Positions 1-12,300 of a stretch of DNA of 64,000 bases are shown here, one piece after another; position 1 is the first letter of the stretch, and every line of letters starts with the position of its first letter. The stretch spans positions 1 through 64,000 of the forward strand of contig NW_002476254.1 in NCBI RefSeq assembly GCF_000189635.1, read 5' to 3'. Position numbers and translations under genes: made by a program. Under the pieces are notes generated by a model. It searched no databases and was not told the origin of the DNA. It saw nothing but the letters and a program-made list of their open reading frames with translations. The stretch comes from Tetrahymena thermophila SB210. Its lineage: Eukaryota; Ciliophora; Oligohymenophorea; Hymenostomatida; Tetrahymenidae.

Positions 1-340
1 CAACCCCAACCCCAACCCCAACCCCAACCCCAACCCCAACCCCAACCCCAACCCCAACCCCAACCCCAACCCCAACCCCAACCCCAACCCCAACCCCAAC
101 CCCAACCCCAACCCCAACCCCAACCCCAACCCCAACCCCAACCCCAACCCCAACCCCAACCCCAACCCCAACCCCAACCCCAACCCCAACCCCAACCCCA
201 ACCCCAACCCCAACCCCAACCCCAACCCCAACCCCAACCCCAACCCCAACCCCAACCCCAACCCCCAACCCCAACCCCAACCCCAACCCCAACCCCAACC
301 CCAACCCCAACCCCAACCCCAACCCCAACCCCAACCCCAA
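1..340. repeat. Macronuclear telomere, C4A2 repeat (left chromosome end)
   Basis: An uninterrupted run of CCCCAA units begins at base 1 with a partial CAA. It contains 55 standard units and one seven-base unit with five C residues (C run at 262-266), and ends at base 340 where unique AT-rich DNA starts. C4A2/G4T2 is the telomere repeat of Tetrahymena and Glaucoma; Paramecium mixes C4A2 with C3A3, and Oxytricha uses C4A4. The C-rich strand running 5' to 3' inward makes this the left end. A length near 340 bp is usual for a macronuclear telomere. No Tetrahymena breakage site (TAAACCAACCTCTTT) is seen nearby, as expected, because that site is lost when the chromosome is cut. Confidence 0.98.
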
Positions 341-840
341 TTGCAAAAAAATAATTAATAAGTATTTATTAAATATTAAAAATTAAAAATTAAACATTTA
401 ACTTTTATTTAATTTTTCTAATTTATTTATTATTCATTTTCTTGTTATGAATGGTTTTAATTATAAAATGTTTGAATTTAAAATATTTTTTTAATTTTTT
501 AATTATGATTTTCATATTCTTTCTATAATTGTTATAGAATTGTATTAAAACGCCTATTTTAAACTTAAAATTTTCATTTAAAATTTAGATATTTAATGTG
601 ATAAGTATTATCAGATAACATATCTTTTTAATAATATTAATTTGATATGTATCACTATCTTATTATTAAATAAGGATATACGGTTTTATCTAATTTAAAA
701 ATTACTTACTTAGAAGAATGTGTAAACAATTACTAAAAATGTAAAGGCTCAATAAAATTTACAAATATTTTTTAATTAAGTTTATAAATGGTTTTTTTCT
801 AAAAAAATTTTTTTGTTTGAATTTTTCATACTATTTCAAT

Positions 841-1600
841 TACTATTATTTAAAAATGCTGACACTAAAATAAATAGTTTTTATAAATAATAAATTAGTT
901 ATAAAGTTTCTTTACTTCTTCTGATTATTTATTTTAATGATTGTAATTTAAAAATTTTGATTATAAAATAAATAGGTTTTATAAATAAATAACAGCATTT
1001 TTAAATAATAGTCATTTAAATAATCAGAAGAAATCATAAAGAACTTTTATTATTAATTGATGCTAAAAATAAATAGTTTTTTAAATAATTCACTTGTTTT
1101 CTTTACTTCTTCTGATTATTTTAATGATTATTATTTAAAAATTTTAAGAAATATAAAGAGAAGTATATAGTAGAGCACATATATTTGTAGTTCTAAACAG
1201 CTAGAACAGAATAGCTTAAATTTAAATAAGGAAATATTGAAATTGTGAAATGGATTCCCTTTACAAATTTATTAAGATTTGATGCTAAAACCCAAATAGA
1301 CAATACAATAAATAGGGTTTATTAATAAATAATTTTTATAAAAGTTCTTCATGATTTCTTCTGATTATTTTAATGACTATTGTTTAAATATGCTGACGCT
1401 AAAATAAATAGTTTTTTTAAATAATTTACTAGTTATAAATTTTCTTTACTTCTTATGATTATTTTGATGATTATTAATTAAAAATCTTGACAATAAAATA
1501 AATAGGTTTTATAAATAAATATCTATTAATAATAAAAGTTCTTTATGAAATTTTCTGATTATTTTAATGGCTATTTTTTTAAAATGTGATAATAAAATTA
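841..1600. repeat. Degenerate direct and inverted subtelomeric repeats
   Basis: A motif around CTTCTGATTATTTTAATGA, followed by TATTTAAAAATG(C)TGA and AAATAAATAG, recurs about five times with spacings of 100-250 bp. One copy (about 993-1048) is the reverse complement of another (about 1339-1395), so the block contains an imperfect palindrome. Related wording (GATTATTTAAATGA next to TTTAAAAATG) also occurs upstream of the family genes and in the minisatellite at 15.7-16.3 kb. The subtelomere therefore seems to be made from the same flank material. Confidence 0.6.
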
Positions 1601-1734
1601 ATTTGCGTATATTCTTACTTTAAATAAGGGGGAATCTTATTTATTTAAAATTTGATAATTTGACTGTAAATATTATTATAATTTAATGAAAAAATATAAA
1701 AATGCTCACAAAAATGAAATATCCCTACTAAGTA

Positions 1735-2180
1735 TTTTATTTTTTATAACTTTTCTTTATAATTCTCAATAAAATCATCTAATATTTTTTAACTCAAACA
1801 ATTTTTATGTTTGATTCCATTATTGACTTTTTTAAAACCAGTATACAATTAAATGAATAGGTTTTCTAATTAATTAATTGATAATAAGGTTTTCTAATTA
1901 TTATAGCTCACTTAAATTTTTTTAAATAAATAAAAAAGAATCTAAAAAAACAAAAAATACTAACTTTCCTCAATATTTAAAGAAATAATAAATTATTTTA
2001 AAATAACTATTTTATTGAATATATTTGATTCCATTAGTTACTTCCTTAAATATGAATACAATTAGTTTTGTTTCTAAAATAAAAATACAATACTTTAAAT
2101 AAAAATGAAAACTCTCTCTGAAACTTTAGGTGCTCGATAAAACTTTGTTTCGCTTATTAATTCAGTTTTGTGTTTTTATT
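1735..2180. repeat. Direct repeat copy 1 of a subtelomeric segment
   Basis: This stretch can be aligned by eye with about 2890-3300. Shared landmarks in the same order are TTTTTTAACTCAAA, a TAATTAATTAATTGATAAT run, a CTT..TAAATAAAAATGAAAA stretch, a CTCTCTGAA block and TTATTAATTCAGTTTTGTG. It includes pieces that resemble the family 5' end (a GATTCCATTA..CTTCCTTAA stretch). It looks like an old tandem duplication of gene-flank DNA. No coding potential is seen. Confidence 0.55.
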
Positions 2181-2327
2181 TTATCTTTTTTTGTTTAAAT
2201 GAATATTATTTACAAATGTTTATGATTTAAATTGATATTATTAAAAATTTTTCATGGTAATTTAAATAGATAATTTCAATAATTAGACATAGATAAATAG
2301 TTTATTAATTAAAATAAGCTTGATACT

Positions 2328-2766
2328 GTCTTTATTTATGGCATATCTAATATTGATTAATATCTATTAGTATCTGTAATCAAGGTTAATTAAGGTGCAT
2401 AGTTCATATATATAGCACAATAAGTAAATTAAATGTTTTTGGAAGATAGAACCTATAGAATTTTAAAGAAAGTAAATAAGGAGGACTTTACTCAATCTTC
2501 TTAAATACCTATAAATACCCAAGATTAGTGTTCTCTCCCATTTATTTTTGTATCTTTAAGCTACTTTTTAACAGTAATACTTAATTGTTTATACCGCTAA
2601 CTCTATATTTGCAGGAGTTTACTTAATTTTATTTTAAAAAACAGGAAAATGCAGCAATTCAAAGTTTAATCAACATTATTCAAACGATGGCCCATATACT
2701 ATTGTTTTAATAACTCCTAACAAAACACTTATTCCTTTTTGATTAAACAAACATTAATATATACGT
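2328..2766 (+). pseudogene. Relic of a subtype-A LVIVD/cadherin-like family gene
   Basis: About 440 bp aligns end to end with 4283-4725 of the first intact gene, the part coding for residues of roughly 170-315. Long matches include CTCAATCTTCTTAAATACCT and ACAGGAAAATGCAGC. Small insertions and deletions shift the frame, and in-frame TGA codons occur (for example in CCTTTTTGATTAAAC near 2735), so no protein is made. Wording such as ATACCTATAAATACCCAAGA matches subtype A rather than B. Neither the gene's 5' end nor the rest of its 3' part is present. This is a decayed host paralog nearest the telomere. Confidence 0.8.
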
Positions 2767-2889
2767 GGTACAGTAAAACATGTATAAGTGGGCACCTTTA
2801 TATTAAGAGTACTTGAGTATATTGGGTGATTATGCGTAAAAAATGATATTTGAATGTTTTAGTCTAATGAGTTTGTGTTCCCAATATCC

Positions 2890-3300
2890 TTTATATTTTA
2901 TTGTTTATATAACATCATTATCACTCTCAATAAAGTCATCTTATATTTTTTAACTCAAATAATTTTTGTGTTTGTGTGTCTCTATTATTGATTTTTTTTA
3001 AAACCATGTATGCAATTAAATGAATAGATTTTCTAATTAATTAATTGATAATGAAGTTTCCTAATTTAAATAAAAATATATGAATTTTTATAAACAAAAA
3101 ATATTACTTATTTTAAAATAAATTTTTTACAGCATATACTTGGCTTCCATCATCACAGTCTTTATTACTAATGTAATTAGATTTACTTCTAAAACAGAAA
3201 GTGTAATACTTACTTTAAATAAAAATGAAAATTCTCTCTGAATTGTAAGTGCTTGAAAAAACTTACTTTGTTTATTAATTCAGTTTTGTGCCTGAATTAC
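2890..3300. repeat. Direct repeat copy 2 of a subtelomeric segment
   Basis: This is the partner of the segment at about 1735-2180, with the same landmarks in order. Its middle (about 3105-3180) reads like a decayed family 5' end, with a TTGGCTTCCATCATCACAG string matching the genes' TATTTGGTATCCATCATCACC. A shortened third copy is visible at about 3485-3640, and similar wording occurs at about 15560-15720. Confidence 0.55.
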
Positions 3301-3374
3301 TAAATAAATAGTTTCAGTAATTAAGCATAATAAATTGAATATAAGGTTTATTAATAAATTTGGTGCTGTTTGCT

Positions 3375-3500
3375 TTTAAATAGATAAAAATTAATTTTTA
3401 TTTAGAAAATTTTGATTATCTAAACATCTAAGGTTATAGGATTACTAAATTTAGATGCCACTTTAATAGTATCTATTTGGTATCCATAATTACTTTCTTA
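3375..3500 (+). pseudogene. Decayed copy of the family 5' coding end
   Basis: The sequence follows the intact 5' end at 3779-3895: a TTTTTATTTAGAAAAT stretch, TTATCTAAACATCTAAGGTTATAGG, then TAATAGTATCTATTTGGTATCC. It would correspond to the signal peptide and the conserved W-Y/F-P-S-S-P motif, but it has no ATG in place and several indels. It is the clearest of many such relics in the window. Confidence 0.65.
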
Positions 3501-3778
3501 ATTATGAATGTAATTAGATTTGTTTATATAAAAAAACATGTAAAAATTTTAATAAAAATGTATACTCTCTGAAATTGTATGTGCTCGATAAAATTTTGTT
3601 TTATTTTTACTACAGTTTTTTGTTTGAATTACTTCTCTTTTAAATCAAATGAATATTATTTAAAATTAGTCATAATTATGAATATCAATAATTAATTTCA
3701 ATAATTAAACATAAAAAATAGAACAAAAAGTATATTAATTAAAATAAGTTTGTATTATTTATTTTTAAAAAGGTTAAA

Positions 3779-6700
3779 ATGAATTTTTACTTAGAAAAAG
3801 TTTTTATTATCTTAATAACTTAGCTCATAGGAATACTAAGTTAAGGTACCTCTTTGTCAGTACCTATTTGGTATCCATCATCACCTTCTTATTAATTAAA
3901 TTAATAAGATATTTGTTCCAGTGATAATAGTGCAACACTCTTAAGATGTCTCTATCCACCTAATTAGAATTGTTGCTTAGTTTATAGCGACTAGTGCGGA
4001 ATATCCCTTACTTGTGCAAATTTAAATGACTAATCTGCCTCTCTATTAAATAATAAAGTTAATTTACTTGTTCAAGATATGATAATATAAGCAAACACTT
4101 AAAATATATGGATTGCTGATTCTGCGTATATCTATTTATATACAATTTCATAAATTTCATAGTAGAATTTTGAAATAAGTTAAAAAATGAGAATGGAAAA
4201 AGCTAAGAATGCAGGAACCACAACGAGCATCTAATAATTTAGTTTTCTCAGTAATAGATTGTTTTTTAATTGTCTAGGAGGGGTCTTTATTTATGATATT
4301 TCTAATACTAATTTACCTCAATTAGTTTCTGTAATTAAGGCTAATTAAGGTGCGTAACTCATAGAAATAGCACCATAAATAAATTAATTATTTTTGGTAG
4401 ATGGAACTTATAGAATTTTAAAGATAACAAATAAGGAAGACTTCACTCAATCTTCTTAAATACCTATAAATACACAAGATTAGTGTTCTTTCCCATTTAC
4501 TTTTGTATCCTTAAACTATCTTTTTAACAATAGGTATTTAATTGTTTAGTAAACCAACTCTATTATTGCAGGAGCTGATATAACTTAGTTTTTATAAACA
4601 GGAAAATGCAGCGATTTACAGTTTAATCAACTTTATTCTAACAATAGCACATATACAATTGTTTATATAACTCCTAACAAATAATACATATTCCTTGTTT
4701 AAGCGAATATTTATATAAATGTGATAGAGATGAGCTATGATCCTAATTTAGCTGCGAACATATTCTAAGTGATTGCAGTTAATAAATACATTTACTATTT
4801 TACCCTTTCGCTTGACCTTTCATTTCTAGTTGTATCAAACCAGGTAACAATAGACTTTTTTTTTTAAAAAAGTAATCCTAATTACAATTCAATGACTCCT
4901 AGTATTATTAATTTACCTTAAATAATTTCATATGTAGATCCTAAAGTATCTTCAACTCCTGTTGAGCCTTATGATTGCCAATTTACATAAACAAAGGCAT
5001 ATCTTATCTATACTAAAGGTTCATATGGAACTTATATAATTTAAGAAGACCAAAATAGCCACTTTTTATAAGTGAGTTAAAGTATTAACCCTCCACCTAC
5101 TCCTTCTGAAACCTTAAGGATGTCAAGAGCATTTAATAATGACTAAAACCTTCTAATTGGTAGAGGTACTATTATTTACATATATGATATATCCAATTTG
5201 TTAGTTCCTGTTTAGCTATCTATGCTTAATTTTGGATTTAGTGGTATCTAATTTCGCCGTTCTTATATTACAAAAGATATGAAATATGCTTTACTCGCTG
5301 GAGATACAAAAGGTGTTTTTGTAGTGGATATATCTGACTTAAAAAACCCTTTTCTTGTTACTACTGTTTATCATAATTTTACAAGTTCAACACGATGTTA
5401 TTATATTGATATGCCAACAAGTGAAAAGTATGCAGTAGCATCATATTTATATTTAGGTATTATATTCTACGATTTTACAGATTTTAAGAATCCAAAAATT
5501 ATATCTTATATGATAAATTAAAGTGCTCGTTCAACAGTATTCTTCTAAAATTAAAATTTTTTGCTTAAATCAGATCTTTAACAAGGAATTATGATTGTTA
5601 ATGTAACTGATATCCTGAATCCATAAAAATAATCCACTATAAAGTAAGATACATCTGTTAAGTAATGTGTTTTGGTTTAAAATGATCACTTTGCTGTATG
5701 CACATCCAATTACCTAGGGAATTTATTATTGATAGATCTAAGAGACTTAAACAATCCTTAAATATACTAAAGGTATGATTTTAGAAACCAAAAATTAAGC
5801 GGATATAATGTATGCCTAAGCTCTGATTAGAAAACAATTTATTTGGGTTTATTGAATACTATTGTTAGAGTAAGTCTTTACTCTAATATATAATTTGAGA
5901 CTAATTTATTACTTCTTTAAAGAGGATCTACTCAATTAAACTAGCTTTTGGATATAAAAAAACCTTTTGAACTCGGTACCTAGGTGAAAGTAACTCTTCA
6001 ACAAGTCTATCCATCCAGATAAGCAACAATCAAAGGAGCAAAGTTTTATAACAACCAAAATATATAAGAATTACCTTTTTGGGCGACTTTTTCAACCTCT
6101 GACTCTTCACTTTCTCTCTCATTTACAATATAATCTATAAGTAATAGCAATATTTACTTAAAGGGTAGTAATGGAATTTATTTTTACACATTTTAATTTA
6201 TATTTATAATAAATTAATCTATTCTTAACTACGATTTTATTAATCAAAGCTTAAATATTGATTAAAATCTGTCAAATCAAATATTTATAGACTGCATTTT
6301 AGCAGGTTTGCTAGATAATAATAATTATTTTAATGGTCAATCATTTGATACAATAAATTATCATTTTTAGTAAAAATATTTATAAAGTCAAATTTAATTT
6401 ATATTTTATGTGCTGAGTAGCAGATTCCTTTACTACCCAATTTAGTTAAATGTGTATGACTCCTTAATAGTCAGCATAGAAGATATAAATTCTATACCCT
6501 ACATTGATTCTGTAAATAGCTATATTTACATAGATCTAACAGTTGATAAGTAATAAGCAAATTTTATTCCATATACTTATAGTGGAGTATTGACTTATCT
6601 TAGTGATAAGAATGATTGGCTGAAAATTGAAGGTGATTTGAATTCAGTAAATCTTGTTATTTAAAAAGGAATTCAGTTAGCCAACTTTACCTAAGATATT

Positions 6701-8743
6701 TCTAACATCAATATTACTATGACATTTGATGATAAAGTCAATAAACTTATTACAAAAACTATTTAGGCATCATTCAAGCATATAATTAAATTGAATTCTC
6801 CAATATTAAATAACCCACAATTATCTCTTTAAGAAGACTTTGAGAAAAAATTTTCAGGCGGGTCAATAAATATAGAGGATACATTTAGTTATACATTTAG
6901 CTCTTCAATTTTTATTAATAAAGACAATAGGCAAATTTAATACGAAGCTCTGATGCTTTATAATGGAGAATATTTACCACTATCTTAGCAAAGTTGGCTG
7001 CTTTTCTAGTCTGAAGAAAGAACTTTTGTAGGAACAACTAAATCAAGTCAATATAAATAATCTATACATTTATTAATCAATGCAACTGATGGATTTACCT
7101 ACGCGACTGCTTCGTTAGTCCTACAAATAGACTCTATTCCAATCTCATACTTAGTTCTTTTACTTTTCCAAATAATAAGTCCTCTTTTAGGTATTATTGG
7201 ATTTTGGAAATATCGTTCATCTTTTTACAACTTTGTCTAAAGAAAATCATACTGCACTACACCAATAGAAATAATATGTGGGGAAGAAGTTATTTTTTAA
7301 ATTCCATTGCTCGGAAACAAATTAAAAACAGCATAATCTCTTTGGAATGCATATTTTAAATCTTTAGACAAATAGGCTATTATTAAAGAATTTTATATAT
7401 AAAAATAAATAAGTGAACCTATTTTCAAAAATAGTAATTCCAAACTCATAGCTTAGCAGCAATAAGATAACAACGAAATTTAAAATAGTAAATTTTCTAA
7501 ATAATAGGAATATTTTTAAAACTAAAAAATTTCTATATCTTAAAGCCCTTCTAGTTTAAAAAGATAATTATAAAGAAATTTAAGAAAATAAACTTAATTA
7601 TCTTAAATAAAATAAATTGGCTAAAATGAAGATTCAAATAATTAAGCTGAAACGAATTGGTAACTAGTTACAGAAAAATAATAAAATTTTCTCTCTAATT
7701 AGAAAGAAGTTAAATTGCATTATTTCAATTATGATAATACCTTGAATTTTCCTTAAATTATTATGGAAATTCGTGAATAGTATATTAATAATAGCAAATG
7801 TCCAAGTAAAAAAATAATTGAATAGCTTAATAATCCCCTGTCTATGATTTGTCGAGCACTAACAGGATTAGCTACAATTTCTATAGCTGGTTTTTTATCA
7901 GATAAAATGATATAAAATTCTATAAATTATTTAAAAGTCTATGCAAAAACAAAAGGATTCTCTGAAGCAGATTGGTACAAATATTATATAATTATATAGC
8001 CTTAGTTTTCAAGAATACATTTTGATTAATTTCCATTAATAAAGATATAAGAAGATCACTTATAAATGGTTCTAAATATTTTGCTTTATGAAACAGAACT
8101 TAAATAAGAAGACATAAATAATTTTTATTAAAAATACTTTCCTTTCATCAAAGATAGCCTAACTGCTATAGCTTTAGGTTTCACTTAGGATGGATAAGGG
8201 ATTATACCAAAAATAAGAGGGGAATGCCTTGAAATTAAATCCCATAAAATTTAAAATATAAAAACATTTAGACCATTTATCAAAAAAAGATGTTTTCTTA
8301 ATAAAACAATATCTAAAAGTGAGACCTTGGTTGATAAAGAGCTCTCTAAAATTTAAGAAATTCCTTCGTGGATACTAAGTATAGATCTTGCTAATAATGT
8401 GATATTAATCAAAGGAAAAACATAACATAAAGATATTGGTTAATATGTTTTGAACATCTACGACGACAAGCATTTTGTAATAAAGTAAATAAGAGTTATC
8501 ATAAAACCAGAAAGTAATTAAGAATGCGATAATTTTAAAGAAAAATCTCCTTTACAACTTTCATAGTAATTTCATTCAGCTTAAAATGTTATTAAACCAT
8601 AAATAATGGGAAGTGAATATACTGCAGAAGAGGATTTCCCTCTAGAAGCTAGTAGTAGCTTAAACAATCGTTATTTTGGAGCTTCTCAGTCACTAAAAAG
8701 TAAATCTAATTAATTAAGTGATAAAAATAAAATTATACTCTGA
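3779..8743 (+). CDS. LVIVD-repeat, cadherin-like single-pass membrane protein, paralog A1
   Basis: This is an intronless frame of 1,654 residues in the ciliate code, ended by TGA. No other ATG lies just upstream, and paralogs start at the same MNFY/MNIY site. Residues 1-22 form a signal peptide. A WYPSSPS motif (31-37) and a Cys-rich patch follow. Roughly 168-665 holds about six repeats of the form G-hydrophobic-hydrophobic-(D/N)-(I/F/V)-(S/T/R)-D-hydrophobic-x-(N/V)-P, as in GVFVVDISDLKNPFLVTT, which matches the LVIVD beta-propeller-like family. Cadherin-like (dystroglycan-type) modules lie near 765, 940 and 1070-1118 (SWLLFQ..RTFVGTT..NATDGF). One membrane span is at about 1121-1143. The 510-residue tail is rich in Q/N and carries another cadherin-like stretch near 1527-1575 (IPSWILSIDLANNVILIKG). 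I infer a cell-surface or vesicle protein; its function is unknown. It is most like the gene at 16474. Confidence 0.9.
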
Positions 8744-9366
8744 TTTTTGTATAATAATTTTATTTAAGAAGTTGCTGAAAGCTAAAATAAAGAAGAAAAC
8801 ATTATATTTTTAAAGTGGAAATCAAAACTGAAAATGTAAATTACAAAATTAAAAATTAAAAAATGATAAATCATTATAGAAATGCATCAAAGCAAATAAT
8901 TTCTGATATTGGAATATATATTATATAACTATTCTTAGTATTTTTTTTACTTAAATAAATAAATATAATTTTGTTTGTAAAATATAAATTAATTTAAAAA
9001 TACTAATAATTATTTATTTTACAATTTTAAATTTTTTAATTTTAACTTTAAAAACATTTTATTTTTAAAGTTTAATTATTTTAATTGAAATTTAAATAAT
9101 TAAATAAAATTTAAATTTGTTATGTATGTTTAATTATCAATGCAAACAGCTTTTTGCATATTTTTTTGTTTTATTCTTTAACTAAAAAAAACACCCGTTT
9201 GCAATTTGACCATCAATTTTCCAATTTAAAAGTTTCAGATTATTACAATAAATATCATTTGAATTTTCACATTTTAATACCTCTTTTTAAATAAAACACT
9301 GATACTCATTCAAATTTTTTATAATAATTTAATAAATAGAAAAATATTGCTTTTAAAAAGATAAAA
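8744..9366. other. Intergenic spacer between A1 and B1
   Basis: This 623-bp AT-rich spacer has no gene. Its first two thirds match the 3' flank of the gene at 16474 (21439 to about 21890), with shared TTTTATTTAAGAAGTTGCTG and GAAAGCTAAA. Its last part (about 9195-9360) matches the upstream flank of the gene at 26779 (about 26610-26770), with shared AAAGTTTCAGA and ATTTGAATT. It therefore represents the ancestral A-to-B spacer. It must hold the terminator of A1 and the promoter of B1, but I cannot point to either. Confidence 0.65.
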
Positions 9367-12300
9367 ATGAATTTTTATTTACAAAAAATGCTACTTATCT
9401 TACTATCTAATATAATTGCTTCATTCAGTTAAGATAATTCCTTAATAGAACTTATTTGGTTTCCATCGCCGCCTTCTTTTTAAATAAGTTAATAATAGTT
9501 TTGCTCTACTACAAAAAGTGCCACACTTTTAAGATGTCTCTATCCACCTAACTAGAACTGTTGCTTAGTTTATAGTGACTAATGCGGACTATCTATCGTT
9601 TGTACAAATTTAAATAGCTAATCTGCTTCAATATTAAATTAGAATATCAATTTACTTGTTCAAGATATGATTATATAAGAGAATACTTAGAATTTATGGA
9701 TTGCTGATTCTACATATATCTATTTATATACAATTTCAGAGCAGAATCTTCAAATAAGTTAAATCATGAAAATGGAAAAAGATAAGAGTGCAGGAATTAC
9801 TGCTAGTATTAAATAATTTAGTTTTATTAGTAATAGATTGTTTTTTAACTGTCTTGGAGGAGTTTTTATATATGATATATCGAATATGAATTAACCTCAA
9901 CTTGTTTCTGTTATTAAGGCTAATTAAGGTGCTTAACTTATAGAAATTTCACCATAAATAAACTATTTATTTTTGGTAGATGGAACTTATAGAATTTTAA
10001 AGATTACAAATATGGATGATTTCATTCAATCTCCATAAACACCTATCAACACATAAGATTTGTGTTCTTTCTCATTTATTTATGTATCCTTAAGCTATAT
10101 CTTTAAAAACTACTTATTTGCCTAGTCATCCACCTATATTATTGGAGGAGCTGATTTAACTACATTTTTATAAACAGGATAATGTAGTGATTTAAAGTTT
10201 AATCAAATTTATTCAAATGATAGCTAATATAGTATTGCTTTTATAACCTCTAACAAACAACACATATTTCTTAATTAAGCAAATATTTATATAAATGTAA
10301 TAGAGATGAACTATGAGCCTATACCATCTGCGAAATTATTCTAAATTATTGAAATTAATAAATACATTTAATTTTTCGCTCTTTCTTTTGATCTTTAATT
10401 TCTAATTGTTTCTAATTAAATGACTATAGACTTTTTCTTTAAAAAAAGTAATCCTAATTACAACTCTACACTTCCTAGTATACTTAATTTACCTTCAGTA
10501 ATTTCATATATAGATCCTGTACTACCTTTAAATCCTGTCCAACCTTATGATTGCTAATTTACGTTTTCAAAGAAATATCTTATCTATACTAAAGGTTCTT
10601 ATGGAACCTATATCATTTAAGAAGATCAAAATAACCACTTTTAATAAGTAATTTAAAGTATTAACCCTCCTCCAACTCCTTCTGAAACTTTAAGGATGTC
10701 AAGAGCTTTTAATAATGATTAAAATCTTTTAATTGGAAGAGGTACAAGTATTTACATATACGATATATCCAATTTATCAGGTCCTATTTAGCTTTCTATG
10801 CTAAATTTTGGATTTGTGGGTATCTAATTTCGTCGTTCTTATATTACAAAAGATATGAAATATGCGCTGCTTGCTGGAGATATAAAAGGTGTTTTAGTCG
10901 TTGATATATCTAATTTGAAAAATCCTTTTCTTGTTACTACTATTTATCATAATTTTCCTCGTTTAACAAGTTGCTATTACGTTGATATGCCAACAAGTGA
11001 AAAATACGCAGTCGCATCATATCTCACTTTAGGAATAATACTCTACGATTTCACTGATTTCAAGGACCCTAAAATTTTATCTTATTTGACTACTTAAAGT
11101 GCTCGTTAGACAGTATTTTTCTAAAATTAAAATTTTTTGTTGAAATCTGATCTCTAAGAAGGAATTATGATTGTTAATGTAACTGACGTTTTGAATCCAT
11201 AACAAGTATCTACAATAATTTAAGATGCATCTTCTAGGTAGTGTATTTTAATTTAGAATGATTTCTTTGCTGTTTGCACATCTAGTTATCTTGGAAATTT
11301 ATTATTGATCGATCTACGAGACTTATAAAATCCAAAAATTTAATAAAGGTATGATTTTAGAAACAAATAATTAAGTGGATATAATGTTTGCTTAAGAGGT
11401 GATTAGAAAATAATTTATTTAGGCCTAGTTGATTCTATAGTTAGAGTAAGCCTTTACCCTTAAATTTAATTTGAGACTAACTTATTACTTCTTCAAAAAG
11501 GTTCAACTCCATAAAACAAATTTATAGATATCAAAAAACCTTTTGAACTAGGTACAAAGGTGAAAGTTACACTTTAATAAGTCTATCCAGCCAGAAAAGC
11601 ATTTATAACAGCAGCTAAGTTTTATAATAATTTTAAGGTATAAGATTTACCATTTTGGGCTACTTTTTCAGCAGCTGATTCCTCACTTACCCTCTCATTT
11701 ACAAAACAATCTATAAGTAGTAGCAATATTTATTAATAGAATAGTAAAGCTATTGATTATTATAACTTTTAGTTTATATTTATAATAAATTAATCTATTT
11801 TAAATTTTGACTTCGTTAATCTAAGCTTAAATATTGATTAAAACCTATCAAATCAAATATTTGTAGATAGCATTTTAGCAGGATTGCTAGACAATAATTA
11901 TTATTATAAAGGTCAATCCTTTGAAGTTATAAATTATTATTTTTAGTAAAAATACTAATCGAGTCAAATTTAATTTATATTTTATGTTCTAAGTTGTAAA
12001 TTGCTTTACTACTCCATTTAATTAGATGTTTATGATTCATTAATAGTTAGTATAGATGATGTAAATGCACAACCATATATTGATTCAGTGAATAACTATA
12101 TTTATATTGATCTTACAGTCGATTTGAAATAGGCAAACTTTATTCCACAAACATATAGTGGAGTTTTAATTTATCTGAGTGATAAAAATGATTGGATCAA
12201 AATAGAGGGAGATTTAAATTCAGTAAATCTTGTTATTTAAAAAGGAATTTAATTAGCAAACTTTACAGATGCTTCTAATATTAACATTACTATGACATTA

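Larger units (their letters stand above)
341..3778. other. Subtelomeric non-coding DNA built of degenerate repeats
   Basis: This is 3.4 kb of AT-rich DNA with no intact gene. It holds a palindromic repeat family (about 840-1600), a direct duplication (about 1735-2180 and 2890-3300), a relic of a subtype-A family gene (2328-2766) and a decayed copy of the family's 5' end (about 3375-3500). The last few hundred bases should include the promoter of the first family gene, but no TATA-like or other motif stands out from the AT-rich background. Confidence 0.7.

Noticed and set aside
1-340. CRISPR-like array or satellite
   Set aside because: The six-base unit has no spacers and lies exactly at the end of the sequence; it is a telomere.
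341-3778. A second gene between the telomere and A1
   Set aside because: Only relic pieces of the A family and flank repeats are found; frames break every few codons.
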